The notes: generated by a model from the sequence alone, not told the origin. DNA of 64,000 nucleotides from Auanema rhodensis (GCA_964057225.1 OZ059896.1:13872501-13936500); one strand, 5' to 3'; counted from the first letter of the stretch, positions 41,038-51,488 are shown. Translations and numbers: made by a program.

Positions 41038-41109
41038 GGTTCCGTGGTGTAGCGGTTAGCACTCAGGACTCTGAATCCTGCGACCCGAGTTCAAATCTCG
41101 GCGGAACCT
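41038..41109 (+). tRNA. tRNA-Gln(CTG)
   Basis: Anticodon CTG, consensus body. Confidence 0.9.
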
Positions 41110-41203
41110 ACTTTTTCATTTTTATCAGTTGGTCAATTTGTATCTTCTTGAACTATCTTCTTGAAGAACATAGTCAACGGGGAGTATTTTGATCTAAATC
41201 GTC

Positions 41204-41275
41204 GGTTCCGTGGTGTAGCGGTTAGCACTCAGGACTCTGAATCCTGCGACCCGAGTTCAAATCTCGGCGGAACCT
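41204..41275 (+). tRNA. tRNA-Gln(CTG)
   Basis: Anticodon CTG, consensus body. Confidence 0.9.
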
Positions 41276-41369
41276 ACTTTTTCATTTTTATCAGTTGGTC
41301 AATTTGTTTCTTCTTGAACTATCTTCTTGAAGAAAATAGTCAACGGGGAGTATTTTGATCTAAATCGTC

Positions 41370-41441
41370 GGTTCCGTGGTGTAGCGGTTAGCACTCAGGA
41401 CTCTGAATCCTGCGACCCGAGTTCAAATCTCGGCGGAACCT
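41370..41441 (+). tRNA. tRNA-Gln(CTG)
   Basis: Anticodon CTG, consensus body. Confidence 0.9.
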
Positions 41442-41535
41442 ACTTTTTCATTTTGATCAACTAGTCAACTTGTTTCTTCTTGAACTATCTTCTTGAAGAA
41501 AATAGTCAAGGCGGAGTCTTTTGATCTAAATCGTC

Positions 41536-41607
41536 GGTTCCGTGGTGTAGCGGTTAGCACTCAGGACTCTGAATCCTGCGACCCGAGTTCAAATCTCGGC
41601 GGAACCT
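41536..41607 (+). tRNA. tRNA-Gln(CTG)
   Basis: Anticodon CTG, consensus body. Confidence 0.9.
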
Positions 41608-41701
41608 ACTTTTTCATTTTTATCAGTTGGTCAATTTGTTTCTTCTTGAACTATCTTTTTGAAGAACATAGTCAAGGCGGAGTCTTTTGATCTAAATCGT
41701 C

Positions 41702-41773
41702 GGTTCCGTGGTGTAGCGGTTAGCACTCAGGACTCTGAATCCTGCGACCCGAGTTCAAATCTCGGCGGAACCT
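41702..41773 (+). tRNA. tRNA-Gln(CTG)
   Basis: Anticodon CTG, consensus body. Confidence 0.9.
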
Positions 41774-41867
41774 ACTTTTTCATTTTTATCAGTTTGTCAA
41801 TTTGTATCTTCTTGAACTATCTTCTTGAAGAAAATAGTCAAGGCGGAGTCTTTTGATCTAAATCGTC

Positions 41868-41939
41868 GGTTCCGTGGTGTAGCGGTTAGCACTCAGGACT
41901 CTGAATCCTGCGACCCGAGTTCAAATCTCGGCGGAACCT
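41868..41939 (+). tRNA. tRNA-Gln(CTG)
   Basis: Anticodon CTG; terminator shortened to four T. Confidence 0.88.
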
Positions 41940-42033
41940 ACTTTTCCATTTTTATCAGTTGGTCAATTTGTATCTTCTTGAACTATCTTCTTGAAGAAAA
42001 TAGTCAAGGCGGAGTCTTTTGATCTAAATCGTC

Positions 42034-42105
42034 GGTTCCGTGGTGTAGCGGTTAGCACTCAGGACTCTGAATCCTGCGACCCGAGTTCAAATCTCGGCGG
42101 AACCT
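42034..42105 (+). tRNA. tRNA-Gln(CTG)
   Basis: Anticodon CTG, consensus body. Confidence 0.9.
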
Positions 42106-42199
42106 ACTTTTTCATTTTGATCAACTAGTCAACTTGTTTCTTCTTGAACTATCTTCTTGAAGAACATAAACAAGGCGGAGTCTTTTGATCTAAATCGTC

Positions 42200-42271
42200 G
42201 GTTCCGTGGTGTAGCGGTTAGCACTCAGGACTCTGAATCCTGCGACCCGAGTTCAAATCTCGGCGGAACCT
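42200..42271 (+). tRNA. tRNA-Gln(CTG)
   Basis: Anticodon CTG, consensus body. Confidence 0.9.
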
Positions 42272-42365
42272 ACTTTTTCATTTTTATCAGTTGGTCAATT
42301 TGTTTCTTCTTGAACTATCTTCTTGAAGAAAATAGTCAAGGCGGAGTCTTTTGATCTAAATCGTC

Positions 42366-42437
42366 GGTTCCGTGGTGTAGCGGTTAGCACTCAGGACTTT
42401 GAATCCTGCGACCCGAGTTCAAATCTCGGCGGAACCT
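42366..42437 (+). tRNA. tRNA-Gln(TTG)
   Basis: Anticodon TTG; solo LTR follows. Confidence 0.9.
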
Positions 42438-42506
42438 ACTTTTTCATTTTTATCAGTTTGTCAATTTGTTTCTTCTTGAACTTTCTTCTTGAAGAACATA
42501 GTCAAG

Positions 42507-42843
42507 CGTTCCGTTATGCTCTCACGTCGATCCTATAGACCAATAAAGCCTACAAGATGAGTGTGATAGTATTCCAGATGTAGCGGTACATAAATAGCTT
42601 AATGGATAAACATAAGACTTGAGAAAGAAAGGTTTATTATGTCTACATGATTACAATAAGTTATAAAAGTCTGCATAAAGATATAAAGTGAAAGAGAGCT
42701 AAGAAAGGAAGACCAACCATCCATAGTCATTCCATAAGGCAAAGCTGAAGTCTGTGTTCCATATGAAGGGCGTGTCGTCCTCTCTCAGCCTCATGTTGTC
42801 TGATTCTAACCCGCCTGCTACGTATTGATTCCCGAATGGAACG
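42507..42843 (-). mobile_element. Solo LTR
   Basis: Same site, CAAG flanks. Confidence 0.85.
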
Positions 42844-42872
42844 CAAGGCGGAGTCTTTTGATCTAAATCGTC

Positions 42873-42944
42873 GGTTCCGTGGTGTAGCGGTTAGCACTCA
42901 GGACTTTGAATCCTGCGACCCGAGTTCAAATCTCGGCGGAACCT
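42873..42944 (+). tRNA. tRNA-Gln(TTG)
   Basis: Anticodon TTG; solo LTRs on both sides; twin of 39535 in the 3,338-bp duplication. Confidence 0.9.
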
Positions 42945-43013
42945 ACTTTTTCATTTTTATCAGTTTGTCAATTTGTTTCTTCTTGAACTTTCTTCTTGAA
43001 GAACATAGTCAAG

Positions 43014-43350
43014 CGTTCCGTTATGCTCTCACGTCGATCCTATAGACCAATAAAGCCTACAAGATGAGTGTGATAGTATTCCAGATGTAGCGGTACATAA
43101 ATAGCTTAATGGATAAACATAAGACTTGAGAAAGAAAGGTTTATTATGTCTACATGATTACAATAAGTTATAAAGGTCTGCATAAAGATATAAAGTGAAA
43201 GAGAGCTAAGAAAGGAAGACCAACCATCCATAGTCATTCCATAAGGCAAAGCTGAAGTCTGTGTTCCATATGAAGGGCGTGTCGTCCTCTCTCAGCCTCA
43301 TGTTGTCTGATTCTAACCCGCCTGCTACGTATTGATTCCCGAATGGAACG
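43014..43350 (-). mobile_element. Solo LTR
   Basis: Twin of 39676 in the 3,338-bp duplication. Confidence 0.85.
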
Positions 43351-43379
43351 CAAGGCGGAGTCTTTTGATCTAAATCGTC

Positions 43380-43451
43380 GGTTCCGTGGTGTAGCGGTTA
43401 GCACTCAGGACTTTGAATCCTGCGACCCGAGTTCAAATCTCGGCGGAACCT
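43380..43451 (+). tRNA. tRNA-Gln(TTG)
   Basis: Anticodon TTG; solo LTR upstream only. Confidence 0.9.
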
Positions 43452-43545
43452 ACTTTTTCATTTTTATCAGTTGGTCAATTTGTTTCTTCTTAAACTATCT
43501 ACTTGAAGAACATAGTCAAGACGGAGTTTTTTGATCTAAATCGTC

Positions 43546-43617
43546 GGTTCCGTGGTGTAGCGGTTAGCACTCAGGACTTTGAATCCTGCGACCCGAGTTC
43601 AAATCTCGGCGGAACCT
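43546..43617 (+). tRNA. tRNA-Gln(TTG)
   Basis: Anticodon TTG, consensus body. Confidence 0.9.
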
Positions 43618-43711
43618 ACTTTTTCATTTTTATCAGTTGGTCAATTTGTTTCTTCTTGAACTATCTTCTTGAAGAAAATAGTCAAGGCGGAGTCTTTTGA
43701 TCTAAATCGTC

Positions 43712-43783
43712 GGTTCCGTGGTGTAGCGGTTAGCACTCAGGACTTTGAATCCTGCGACCCGAGTTCAAATCTCGGCGGAACCT
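43712..43783 (+). tRNA. tRNA-Gln(TTG)
   Basis: Anticodon TTG, consensus body. Confidence 0.9.
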
Positions 43784-43877
43784 ACTTTTTCATTTTTATC
43801 AGTTGGTCAATTTGTTTCTTCTTGAACTATCTTCTTGAAGAAAATAGTCAAGGCGGAGTCTTTTGATCTAAATCGTC

Positions 43878-43949
43878 GGTTCCGTGGTGTAGCGGTTAGC
43901 ACTCAGGACTCTGAATCCTGCGACCCGAGTTCAAATCTCGGCGGAACCT
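43878..43949 (+). tRNA. tRNA-Gln(CTG)
   Basis: Anticodon CTG, consensus body. Confidence 0.9.
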
Positions 43950-44043
43950 ACTTTTTCATTTTGATCAACTAGTCAATTTGTTTCTTCTTGAACTATCTTC
44001 TTGAAGAACATAAACAAGGCGGAGTCTTTTGATCTAAATCGTC

Positions 44044-44115
44044 GGTTCCGTGGTGTAGCGGTTAGCACTCAGGACTCTGAATCCTGCGACCCGAGTTCAA
44101 ATCTCAGCGGAACCT
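44044..44115 (+). tRNA. tRNA-Gln(CTG), T-stem variant
   Basis: Same G64 to A change as 40706, exactly 3,338 bp downstream. Confidence 0.75.
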
Positions 44116-44209
44116 ACTTTTTCATTTTGATCAACTAGTCAATTTGTTTCTTCTTGAACTATCTTCTTGAAGAACATAGTCAATGCGGAGTTTTTTGATC
44201 TAAATCGTC

Positions 44210-44281
44210 GGTTCCGTGGTGTAGCGGTTAGCACTCAGGACTCTGAATCCTGCGACCCGAGTTCAAATCTCGGCGGAACCT
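44210..44281 (+). tRNA. tRNA-Gln(CTG)
   Basis: Anticodon CTG, consensus body. Confidence 0.9.
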
Positions 44282-44375
44282 ACTTTTTCATTTTGATCAA
44301 CTAGTCAATTTGTTTCTTCTTGAACTATCTTCTTGAAGAACATAAACAAGGCGGAGTCTTTTGATCTAAATCGTC

Positions 44376-44447
44376 GGTTCCGTGGTGTAGCGGTTAGCAC
44401 TCAGGACTCTGAATCCTGCGACCCGAGTTCAAATCTCGGCGGAACCT
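44376..44447 (+). tRNA. tRNA-Gln(CTG)
   Basis: Anticodon CTG, consensus body. Confidence 0.9.
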
Positions 44448-44541
44448 ACTTTTTCATTTTTATCAGTTGGTCAATTTGTATCTTCTTGAACTATCTTCTT
44501 GAAGAACATAGTCAACGGGGAGTATTTTGATCTAAATCGTC

Positions 44542-44613
44542 GGTTCCGTGGTGTAGCGGTTAGCACTCAGGACTCTGAATCCTGCGACCCGAGTTCAAAT
44601 CTCGGCGGAACCT
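44542..44613 (+). tRNA. tRNA-Gln(CTG)
   Basis: Anticodon CTG, consensus body. Confidence 0.9.
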
Positions 44614-44707
44614 ACTTTTTCATTTTTATCAGTTGGTCAATTTGTTTCTTCTTGAACTATCTTCTTGAAGAAAATAGTCAACGGGGAGTATTTTGATCTA
44701 AATCGTC

Positions 44708-44779
44708 GGTTCCGTGGTGTAGCGGTTAGCACTCAGGACTCTGAATCCTGCGACCCGAGTTCAAATCTCGGCGGAACCT
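44708..44779 (+). tRNA. tRNA-Gln(CTG)
   Basis: Anticodon CTG, consensus body. Confidence 0.9.
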
Positions 44780-44873
44780 ACTTTTTCATTTTGATCAACT
44801 AGTCAACTTGTTTCTTCTTGAACTATCTTCTTGAAGAAAATAGTCAAGGCGGAGTCTTTTGATCTAAATCGTC

Positions 44874-44945
44874 GGTTCCGTGGTGTAGCGGTTAGCACTC
44901 AGGACTCTGAATCCTGCGACCCGAGTTCAAATCTCGGCGGAACCT
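44874..44945 (+). tRNA. tRNA-Gln(CTG)
   Basis: Anticodon CTG, consensus body. Confidence 0.9.
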
Positions 44946-45039
44946 ACTTTTTCATTTTTATCAGTTGGTCAATTTGTTTCTTCTTGAACTATCTTTTTGA
45001 AGAACATAGTCAAGGCGGAGTCTTTTGATCTAAATCGTC

Positions 45040-45111
45040 GGTTCCGTGGTGTAGCGGTTAGCACTCAGGACTCTGAATCCTGCGACCCGAGTTCAAATCT
45101 CGGCGGAACCT
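45040..45111 (+). tRNA. tRNA-Gln(CTG)
   Basis: Anticodon CTG, consensus body. Confidence 0.9.
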
Positions 45112-45205
45112 ACTTTTTCATTTTTATCAGTTTGTCAATTTGTATCTTCTTGAACTATCTTCTTGAAGAAAATAGTCAAGGCGGAGTCTTTTGATCTAAA
45201 TCGTC

Positions 45206-45277
45206 GGTTCCGTGGTGTAGCGGTTAGCACTCAGGACTCTGAATCCTGCGACCCGAGTTCAAATCTCGGCGGAACCT
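45206..45277 (+). tRNA. tRNA-Gln(CTG)
   Basis: Anticodon CTG; four-T terminator, twin of 41868. Confidence 0.88.
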
Positions 45278-45371
45278 ACTTTTCCATTTTTATCAGTTGG
45301 TCAATTTGTATCTTCTTGAACTATCTTCTTGAAGAAAATAGTCAAGGCGGAGTCTTTTGATCTAAATCGTC

Positions 45372-45443
45372 GGTTCCGTGGTGTAGCGGTTAGCACTCAG
45401 GACTCTGAATCCTGCGACCCGAGTTCAAATCTCGGCGGAACCT
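45372..45443 (+). tRNA. tRNA-Gln(CTG)
   Basis: Anticodon CTG, consensus body. Confidence 0.9.
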
Positions 45444-45537
45444 ACTTTTTCATTTTGATCAACTAGTCAACTTGTTTCTTCTTGAACTATCTTCTTGAAG
45501 AACATAAACAAGGCGGAGTCTTTTGATCTAAATCGTC

Positions 45538-45609
45538 GGTTCCGTGGTGTAGCGGTTAGCACTCAGGACTCTGAATCCTGCGACCCGAGTTCAAATCTCG
45601 GCGGAACCT
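45538..45609 (+). tRNA. tRNA-Gln(CTG)
   Basis: Anticodon CTG, consensus body. Confidence 0.9.
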
Positions 45610-45703
45610 ACTTTTTCATTTTTATCAGTTGGTCAATTTGTTTCTTCTTGAACTATCTTCTTGAAGAAAATAGTCAAGGCGGAGTCTTTTGATCTAAATC
45701 GTC

Positions 45704-45775
45704 GGTTCCGTGGTGTAGCGGTTAGCACTCAGGACTTTGAATCCTGCGACCCGAGTTCAAATCTCGGCGGAACCT
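45704..45775 (+). tRNA. tRNA-Gln(TTG)
   Basis: Anticodon TTG; solo LTR follows. Confidence 0.9.
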
Positions 45776-45844
45776 ACTTTTTCATTTTTATCAGTTTGTC
45801 AATTTGTTTCTTCTTGAACTTTCTTCTTGAAGAACATAGTCAAG

Positions 45845-46181
45845 CGTTCCGTTATGCTCTCACGTCGATCCTATAGACCAATAAAGCCTACAAGATGAGT
45901 GTGATAGTATTCCAGATGTAGCGGTACATAAATAGCTTAATGGATAAACATAAGACTTGAGAAAGAAAGGTTTATTATGTCTACATGATTACAATAAGTT
46001 ATAAAGGTCTGCATAAAGATATAAAGTGAAAGAGAGCTAAGAAAGGAAGACCAACCATCCATAGTCATTCCATAAGGCAAAGCTGAAGTCTGGGTTCCAT
46101 ATGAAGGGCGTGTCGTCCTCTCTCAGCCTCATGTTGTCTGATTCTAACCCGCCTGCTACGTATTGATTTCCGAATGGAACG
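45845..46181 (-). mobile_element. Solo LTR
   Basis: Carries GTCTGGGTTCC, also in 46518 and 47025. Confidence 0.85.
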
Positions 46182-46210
46182 CAAGGCGGAGTCTTTTGAT
46201 CTAAATCGTC

Positions 46211-46282
46211 GGTTCCGTGGTGTAGCGGTTAGCACTCAGGACTTTGAATCCTGCGACCCGAGTTCAAATCTCGGCGGAACCT
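46211..46282 (+). tRNA. tRNA-Gln(TTG)
   Basis: Anticodon TTG; first T-run broken (ACTTGTTC), so termination would rely on the next T-run. Confidence 0.88.
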
Positions 46283-46376
46283 ACTTGTTCATTTTTATCA
46301 GTTGGTCAATTTGTTTCTTCTTAAACTATCTACTTGAAGAACATAGTCAAGGCGAAGTTTTTTGATCTAAATCGTC

Positions 46377-46448
46377 GGTTCCGTGGTGTAGCGGTTAGCA
46401 CTCAGGACTTTGAATCCTGCGACCCGAGTTCAAATCTCGGCGGAACCT
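46377..46448 (+). tRNA. tRNA-Gln(TTG)
   Basis: Anticodon TTG; solo LTR follows. Confidence 0.9.
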
Positions 46449-46517
46449 ACTTTTTCATTTTTATCAGTTTGTCAATTTGTTTCTTCTTGAACTTTCTTCT
46501 TGAAGAACATAGTCAAG

Positions 46518-46854
46518 CGTTCCGTTATGCTCTCACGTCGATTCTATAGACCAATAAAGCCTACAAGATGAGTGTGATAGTATTCCAGATGTAGCGGTAC
46601 ATAAAGAGCATAATGGATAAACATAAGACTTGAGAAAGAAAGGTTTATTATGTCTACATGATTACAATAAGTTATAAAAGTCTGCATAAAGATATAAAGT
46701 GAAAGAGAGCTAAGAAAGAAAGACCAACCATCCATAGTCATTCCATAAGGCAGAGCTGAAGTCTGGGTTCCATATGAAGGGCGTGTCGTCCTCTCTCAGC
46801 CTCATGTTGTCGGATTCTAACCCGCCTGCTACGTATTGATTTCCGAATGGAACG
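46518..46854 (-). mobile_element. Solo LTR
   Basis: Diverged copy: GATTCTATAG, AAAGAGCAT, AAGAAAGACC, GGCAGAGC, TGTCGGATT. Confidence 0.85.
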
Positions 46855-46883
46855 CAAGGCGGAGTCTTTTGATCTAAATCGTC

Positions 46884-46955
46884 GGTTCCGTGGTGTAGCG
46901 GTTAGCACTCAGGACTTTGAATCCTGCGACCCGAGTTCAAATCTCGGCGGAACCT
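46884..46955 (+). tRNA. tRNA-Gln(TTG)
   Basis: Anticodon TTG; solo LTRs on both sides. Confidence 0.9.
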
Positions 46956-47024
46956 ACTTTTTCATTTTTATCAGTTTGTCAATTTGTTTCTTCTTGAACT
47001 TTCTTCTTGAAGAACATAGTCAAG

Positions 47025-47361
47025 CGTTCCGTTATGCTCTCACGTCGATCCTATAGACCAATAAAGCCTACAAGATGAGTGTGATAGTATTCCAGATGTA
47101 GCGGTACATAAAGAGCATAATGGATAAACATAAGACTTGAGAAAGAAAGGTTTATTATGTCTACATGATTACAATAAGTTATAAAAGTCTGCATAAAGAT
47201 ATAAAGTGAAAGAGAGCTAAGAAAGGAAGACCAACCATCCATAGTCATTCCATAAGGCAGAGCTGAAGTCTGGGTTCCATATGAAGGGCGTGTCGTCCTC
47301 TCTCAGCCTCATGTTGTCTGATTCTAACCCGCCTGCTACGTATTGATTTCCGAATGGAACG
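47025..47361 (-). mobile_element. Solo LTR
   Basis: AAAGAGCAT and GGCAGAGC variants; next gene is a CTG copy. Confidence 0.85.
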
Positions 47362-47390
47362 CAAGGCGGAGTCTTTTGATCTAAATCGTC

Positions 47391-47462
47391 GGTTCCGTGG
47401 TGTACCGGTTAGCACTCAGGACTCTGAATCCTGCGACCCGAGTTCAAATCTCGGCGGAACCT
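47391..47462 (+). tRNA. tRNA-Gln(CTG), G15C variant
   Basis: G15 to C (GTACCGG) disrupts the G15-C48 tertiary pair and the A box; CTG gene with a solo LTR upstream. Confidence 0.75.
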
Positions 47463-47556
47463 ACTTTTTCATTTTTATCAGTTTGTCAATTTGTATCTTC
47501 TTGAACTATCTTCTTGAAGAAAATAGTCAAGGCGGAGTCTTTTGATCTAAATCGTC

Positions 47557-47628
47557 GGTTCCGTGGTGTAGCGGTTAGCACTCAGGACTCTGAATCCTGC
47601 GACCCGAGTTCAAATCTCGGCGGAACCT
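47557..47628 (+). tRNA. tRNA-Gln(CTG)
   Basis: Anticodon CTG, consensus body. Confidence 0.9.
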
Positions 47629-47722
47629 ACTTTTTCATTTTTATCAGTTGGTCAATTTGTATCTTCTTGAACTATCTTCTTGAAGAAAATAGTCAAGGCG
47701 GAGTCTTTTGATCTAAATCGTC

Positions 47723-47794
47723 GGTTCCGTGGTGTAGCGGTTAGCACTCAGGACTCTGAATCCTGCGACCCGAGTTCAAATCTCGGCGGAACCT
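47723..47794 (+). tRNA. tRNA-Gln(CTG)
   Basis: Anticodon CTG, consensus body. Confidence 0.9.
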
Positions 47795-47888
47795 ACTTTT
47801 TCATTTTGATCAACTAGTCAACTTGTTTCTTCTTGAACTATCTTCTTGAAGAACATAAACAAGGCGGAGTCTTTTGATCTAAATCGTC

Positions 47889-47960
47889 GGTTCCGTGGTG
47901 TAGCGGTTAGCACTCAGGACTCTGAATCCTGCGACCCGAGTTCAAATCTCGGCGGAACCT
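47889..47960 (+). tRNA. tRNA-Gln(CTG)
   Basis: Anticodon CTG, consensus body. Confidence 0.9.
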
Positions 47961-48054
47961 ACTTTTTCATTTTTATCAGTTGGTCAAATTGTTTCTTCTT
48001 GAACTATCTTCTTGAAGAACATAAACAAGGCGGAGTCTTTTGATCTAAATCGTC

Positions 48055-48126
48055 GGTTCCGTGGTGTAGCGGTTAGCACTCAGGACTCTGAATCCTGCGA
48101 CCCGAGTTCAAATCTCGGCGGAACCT
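48055..48126 (+). tRNA. tRNA-Gln(CTG)
   Basis: Anticodon CTG, consensus body. Confidence 0.9.
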
Positions 48127-48220
48127 ACTTTTTCATTTTTATCAGTTGGTCAATTTGTTTCTTCTTGAACTATCTTCTTGAAGAAAATAGTCAAGGCGGA
48201 GTCTTTTGATCTAAATCGTC

Positions 48221-48292
48221 GGTTCCGTGGTGTAGCGGTTAGCACTCAGGACTTTGAATCCTGCGACCCGAGTTCAAATCTCGGCGGAACCT
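48221..48292 (+). tRNA. tRNA-Gln(TTG)
   Basis: Anticodon TTG; solo LTR follows. Confidence 0.9.
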
Positions 48293-48361
48293 ACTTTTTC
48301 ATTTTTATCAGTTGGTCAATTTGTTTCTTCTTGAACTTTCTTCTTGAAGAACATAGTCAAG

Positions 48362-48698
48362 CGTTCCGTTATGCTCTCACGTCGATCCTATAGACCAATA
48401 AAGCCTACAAGATGAGTGTGATAGTATTCCAGATGTAGCGGTACATAAATAGCTTAATGGATAAACATAAGACTTGAGAAAGAAAGGTTTATTATGTCTA
48501 CATGATTACAATAAGTTATAAAGGTCTGCATAAAGATATAAAGTGAAAGAGAGCTAAGAAAGGAAGACCAACCATCCATAGTCATTCCATAAGGCAAAGC
48601 TGAAGTCTGTGTTCCATATGAAGGGCGTGTCGTCCTCTCTCAGCCTCATGTTGTCTGATTCTAACCCGCCTGCTACGTATTGATTCCCGAATGGAACG
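48362..48698 (-). mobile_element. Solo LTR
   Basis: Same site; next tRNA lacks G1. Confidence 0.85.
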
Positions 48699-48727
48699 CA
48701 AGGCGGAGTCTTTTGATCTAAATCGTC

Positions 48728-48798
48728 GTTCCGTGGTGTAGCGGTTAGCACTCAGGACTTTGAATCCTGCGACCCGAGTTCAAATCTCGGCGGAACCT
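48728..48798 (+). tRNA. tRNA-Gln(TTG), G1 deleted
   Basis: Third copy with the 1-base 5' deletion. Confidence 0.6.
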
Positions 48799-48892
48799 AC
48801 TTTTTCATTTTTATCAGTTGGTCAATTTGTTTCTTCTTAAACTATCTACTTGAAGAACATAGTCAAGACGGAGTTTTTTGATCTAAATCGTC

Positions 48893-48964
48893 GGTTCCGT
48901 GGTGTAGCGGTTAGCACTCAGGACTTTGAATCCTGCGACCCGAGTTCAAATCTCGGCGGAACCT
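48893..48964 (+). tRNA. tRNA-Gln(TTG)
   Basis: Anticodon TTG; solo LTR follows. Confidence 0.9.
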
Positions 48965-49033
48965 ACTTTTTCATTTTTATCAGTTGGTCAATTTGTTTCT
49001 TCTTGAACTTTCTTCTTGAAGAACATAGTCAAG

Positions 49034-49370
49034 CGTTCCGTTATGCTCTCACGTCGATCCTATAGACCAATAAAGCCTACAAGATGAGTGTGATAGTATT
49101 CCAGATGTAGCGGTACATAAAGAGCTTAATGGATAAACATAAGACTTGAGAAAGAAAGGTTTATTATGTCTACATGATTACAATAAGTTATAAAGGTCTG
49201 CATAAAGATATAAAGTGAAAGAGAGCTAAGAAAGGAAGACCAACCATCCATAGTCATTCCATAAGGCAAAGCTGAAGTCTGTGTTCCATATGAAGGGCGT
49301 GTCGTCCTCTCTCAGCCTCATGTTGTCTGATTCTAACCCGCCTGCTACGTATTGATTCCCGAATGGAACG
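49034..49370 (-). mobile_element. Solo LTR
   Basis: AAAGAGCTT variant, also in 50379 and 51051. Confidence 0.85.
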
Positions 49371-49399
49371 CAAGGCGGAGTCTTTTGATCTAAATCGTC

Positions 49400-49471
49400 G
49401 GTTCCGTGGTGTAGCGGTTAGCACTCAGGACTCTGAATCCTGCGACCCGAGTTCAAATCTCGGCGGAACCT
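49400..49471 (+). tRNA. tRNA-Gln(CTG)
   Basis: Anticodon CTG although a solo LTR lies upstream; isolated in a TTG stretch. Confidence 0.9.
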
Positions 49472-49565
49472 ACTTTTTCATTTTTATCAGTTGGTCAATT
49501 TGTTTCTTCTTGAACTATCTTCTTGAAGAAAATAGTCAAGGCGGAGTCTTTTGATCTAAATCGTC

Positions 49566-49637
49566 GGTTCCGTGGTGTAGCGGTTAGCACTCAGGACTTT
49601 GAATCCTGCGACCCGAGTTCAAATCTCGGCGGAACCT
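49566..49637 (+). tRNA. tRNA-Gln(TTG)
   Basis: Anticodon TTG; solo LTR follows. Confidence 0.9.
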
Positions 49638-49706
49638 ACTTTTTCATTTTTATCAGTTGGTCAATTTGTTTCTTCTTGAACTTTCTTCTTGAAGAACATA
49701 GTCAAG

Positions 49707-50043
49707 CGTTCCGTTATGCTCTCACGTCGATCCTATAGACCAATAAAGCCTACAAGATGAGTGTGATAGTATTCCAGATGTAGCGGTACATAAATAGCTT
49801 AATGGATAAACATAAGACTTGAGAAAGAAAGGTTTATTATGTCTACATGATTACAATAAGTTATAAAGGTCTGCATAAAGATATAAAGTGAAAGAGAGCT
49901 AAGAAAGGAAGACCAACCATCCATAGTCATTCCATAAGGCAAAGCTGAAGTCTGTGTTCCATATGAAGGGCGTGTCGTCCTCTCTCAGCCTCATGTTGTC
50001 TGATTCTAACCCGCCTGCTACGTATTGATTCCCGAATGGAACG
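49707..50043 (-). mobile_element. Solo LTR
   Basis: Same site; next tRNA lacks G1. Confidence 0.85.
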
Positions 50044-50072
50044 CAAGGCGGAGTCTTTTGATCTAAATCGTC

Positions 50073-50143
50073 GTTCCGTGGTGTAGCGGTTAGCACTCAG
50101 GACTTTGAATCCTGCGACCCGAGTTCAAATCTCGGCGGAACCT
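50073..50143 (+). tRNA. tRNA-Gln(TTG), G1 deleted
   Basis: Fourth copy with the 1-base 5' deletion. Confidence 0.6.
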
Positions 50144-50237
50144 ACTTTTTCATTTTTATCAGTTGGTCAATTTGTTTCTTCTTAAACTATCTACTTGAAG
50201 AACATAGTCAAGACGGAGTTTTTTGATCTAAATCGTC

Positions 50238-50309
50238 GGTTCCGTGGTGTAGCGGTTAGCACTCAGGACTTTGAATCCTGCGACCCGAGTTCAAATCTCG
50301 GCGGAACCT
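50238..50309 (+). tRNA. tRNA-Gln(TTG)
   Basis: Anticodon TTG; solo LTR follows. Confidence 0.9.
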
Positions 50310-50378
50310 ACTTTTTCATTTTTATCAGTTGGTCAATTTGTTTCTTCTTGAACTTTCTTCTTGAAGAACATAGTCAAG

Positions 50379-50715
50379 CGTTCCGTTATGCTCTCACGTC
50401 GATCCTATAGACCAATAAAGCCTACAAGATGAGTGTGATAGTATTCCAGATGTAGCGGTACATAAAGAGCTTAATGGATAAACATAAGACTTGAGAAAGA
50501 AAGGTTTATTATGTCTACATGATTACAATAAGTTATAAAGGTCTGCATAAAGATATAAAGTGAAAGAGAGCTAAGAAAGGAAGACCAACCATCCATAGTC
50601 ATTCCATAAGGCAAAGCTGAAGTCTGTGTTCCATATGAAGGGCGTGTCGTCCTCTCTCAGCCTCATGTTGTCTGATTCTAACCCGCCTGCTACGTATTGA
50701 TTCCCGAATGGAACG
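50379..50715 (-). mobile_element. Solo LTR
   Basis: AAAGAGCTT variant; next tRNA lacks G1. Confidence 0.85.
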
Positions 50716-50744
50716 CAAGGCGGAGTCTTTTGATCTAAATCGTC

Positions 50745-50815
50745 GTTCCGTGGTGTAGCGGTTAGCACTCAGGACTTTGAATCCTGCGACCCGAGTTCAA
50801 ATCTCGGCGGAACCT
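50745..50815 (+). tRNA. tRNA-Gln(TTG), G1 deleted
   Basis: Fifth copy with the 1-base deletion; 672 bp after the fourth. Confidence 0.6.
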
Positions 50816-50909
50816 ACTTTTTCATTTTTATCAGTTGGTCAATTTGTTTCTTCTTAAACTATCTACTTGAAGAACATAGTCAAGACGGAGTTTTTTGATC
50901 TAAATCGTC

Positions 50910-50981
50910 GGTTCCGTGGTGTAGCGGTTAGCACTCAGGACTTTGAATCCTGCGACCCGAGTTCAAATCTCGGCGGAACCT
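50910..50981 (+). tRNA. tRNA-Gln(TTG)
   Basis: Anticodon TTG; solo LTR follows. Confidence 0.9.
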
Positions 50982-51050
50982 ACTTTTTCATTCTTATCAG
51001 TTGGTCAATTTGTTTCTTCTTGAACTTTCTTCTTGAAGAACATAGTCAAG

Positions 51051-51387
51051 CGTTCCGTTATGCTCTCACGTCGATCCTATAGACCAATAAAGCCTACAAG
51101 ATGAGTGTGATAGTATTCCAGATGTAGCGGTACATAAAGAGCTTAATGGATAAACATAAGACTTGAGAAAGAAAGGTTTATTATGTCTACATGATTACAA
51201 TAAGTTATAAAGGTCTGCATAAAGATATAAAGTGAAAGAGAGCTAAGAAAGGAAGACCAACCATCCATAGTCATTCCATAAGGCAAAGCTGAAGTCTGTG
51301 TTCCATATGAAGGGCGTGTCGTCCTCTCTCAGCCTCATGTTGTCTGATTCTAACCCGCCTGCTACGTATTGATTTCCGAATGGAACG
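51051..51387 (-). mobile_element. Solo LTR
   Basis: AAAGAGCTT variant; last copy before the gypsy element. Confidence 0.85.
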
Positions 51388-51416
51388 CAAGGCGGAGTCT
51401 TTTGATCTAAATCGTC

Positions 51417-51488
51417 GGTTCCGTGGTGTAGCGGTTAGCACTCAGGACTTTGAATCCTGCGACCCGAGTTCAAATCTCGGCGGAACCT
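51417..51488 (+). tRNA. tRNA-Gln(TTG)
   Basis: Anticodon TTG; its downstream spacer is interrupted by the gypsy element. Confidence 0.9.
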
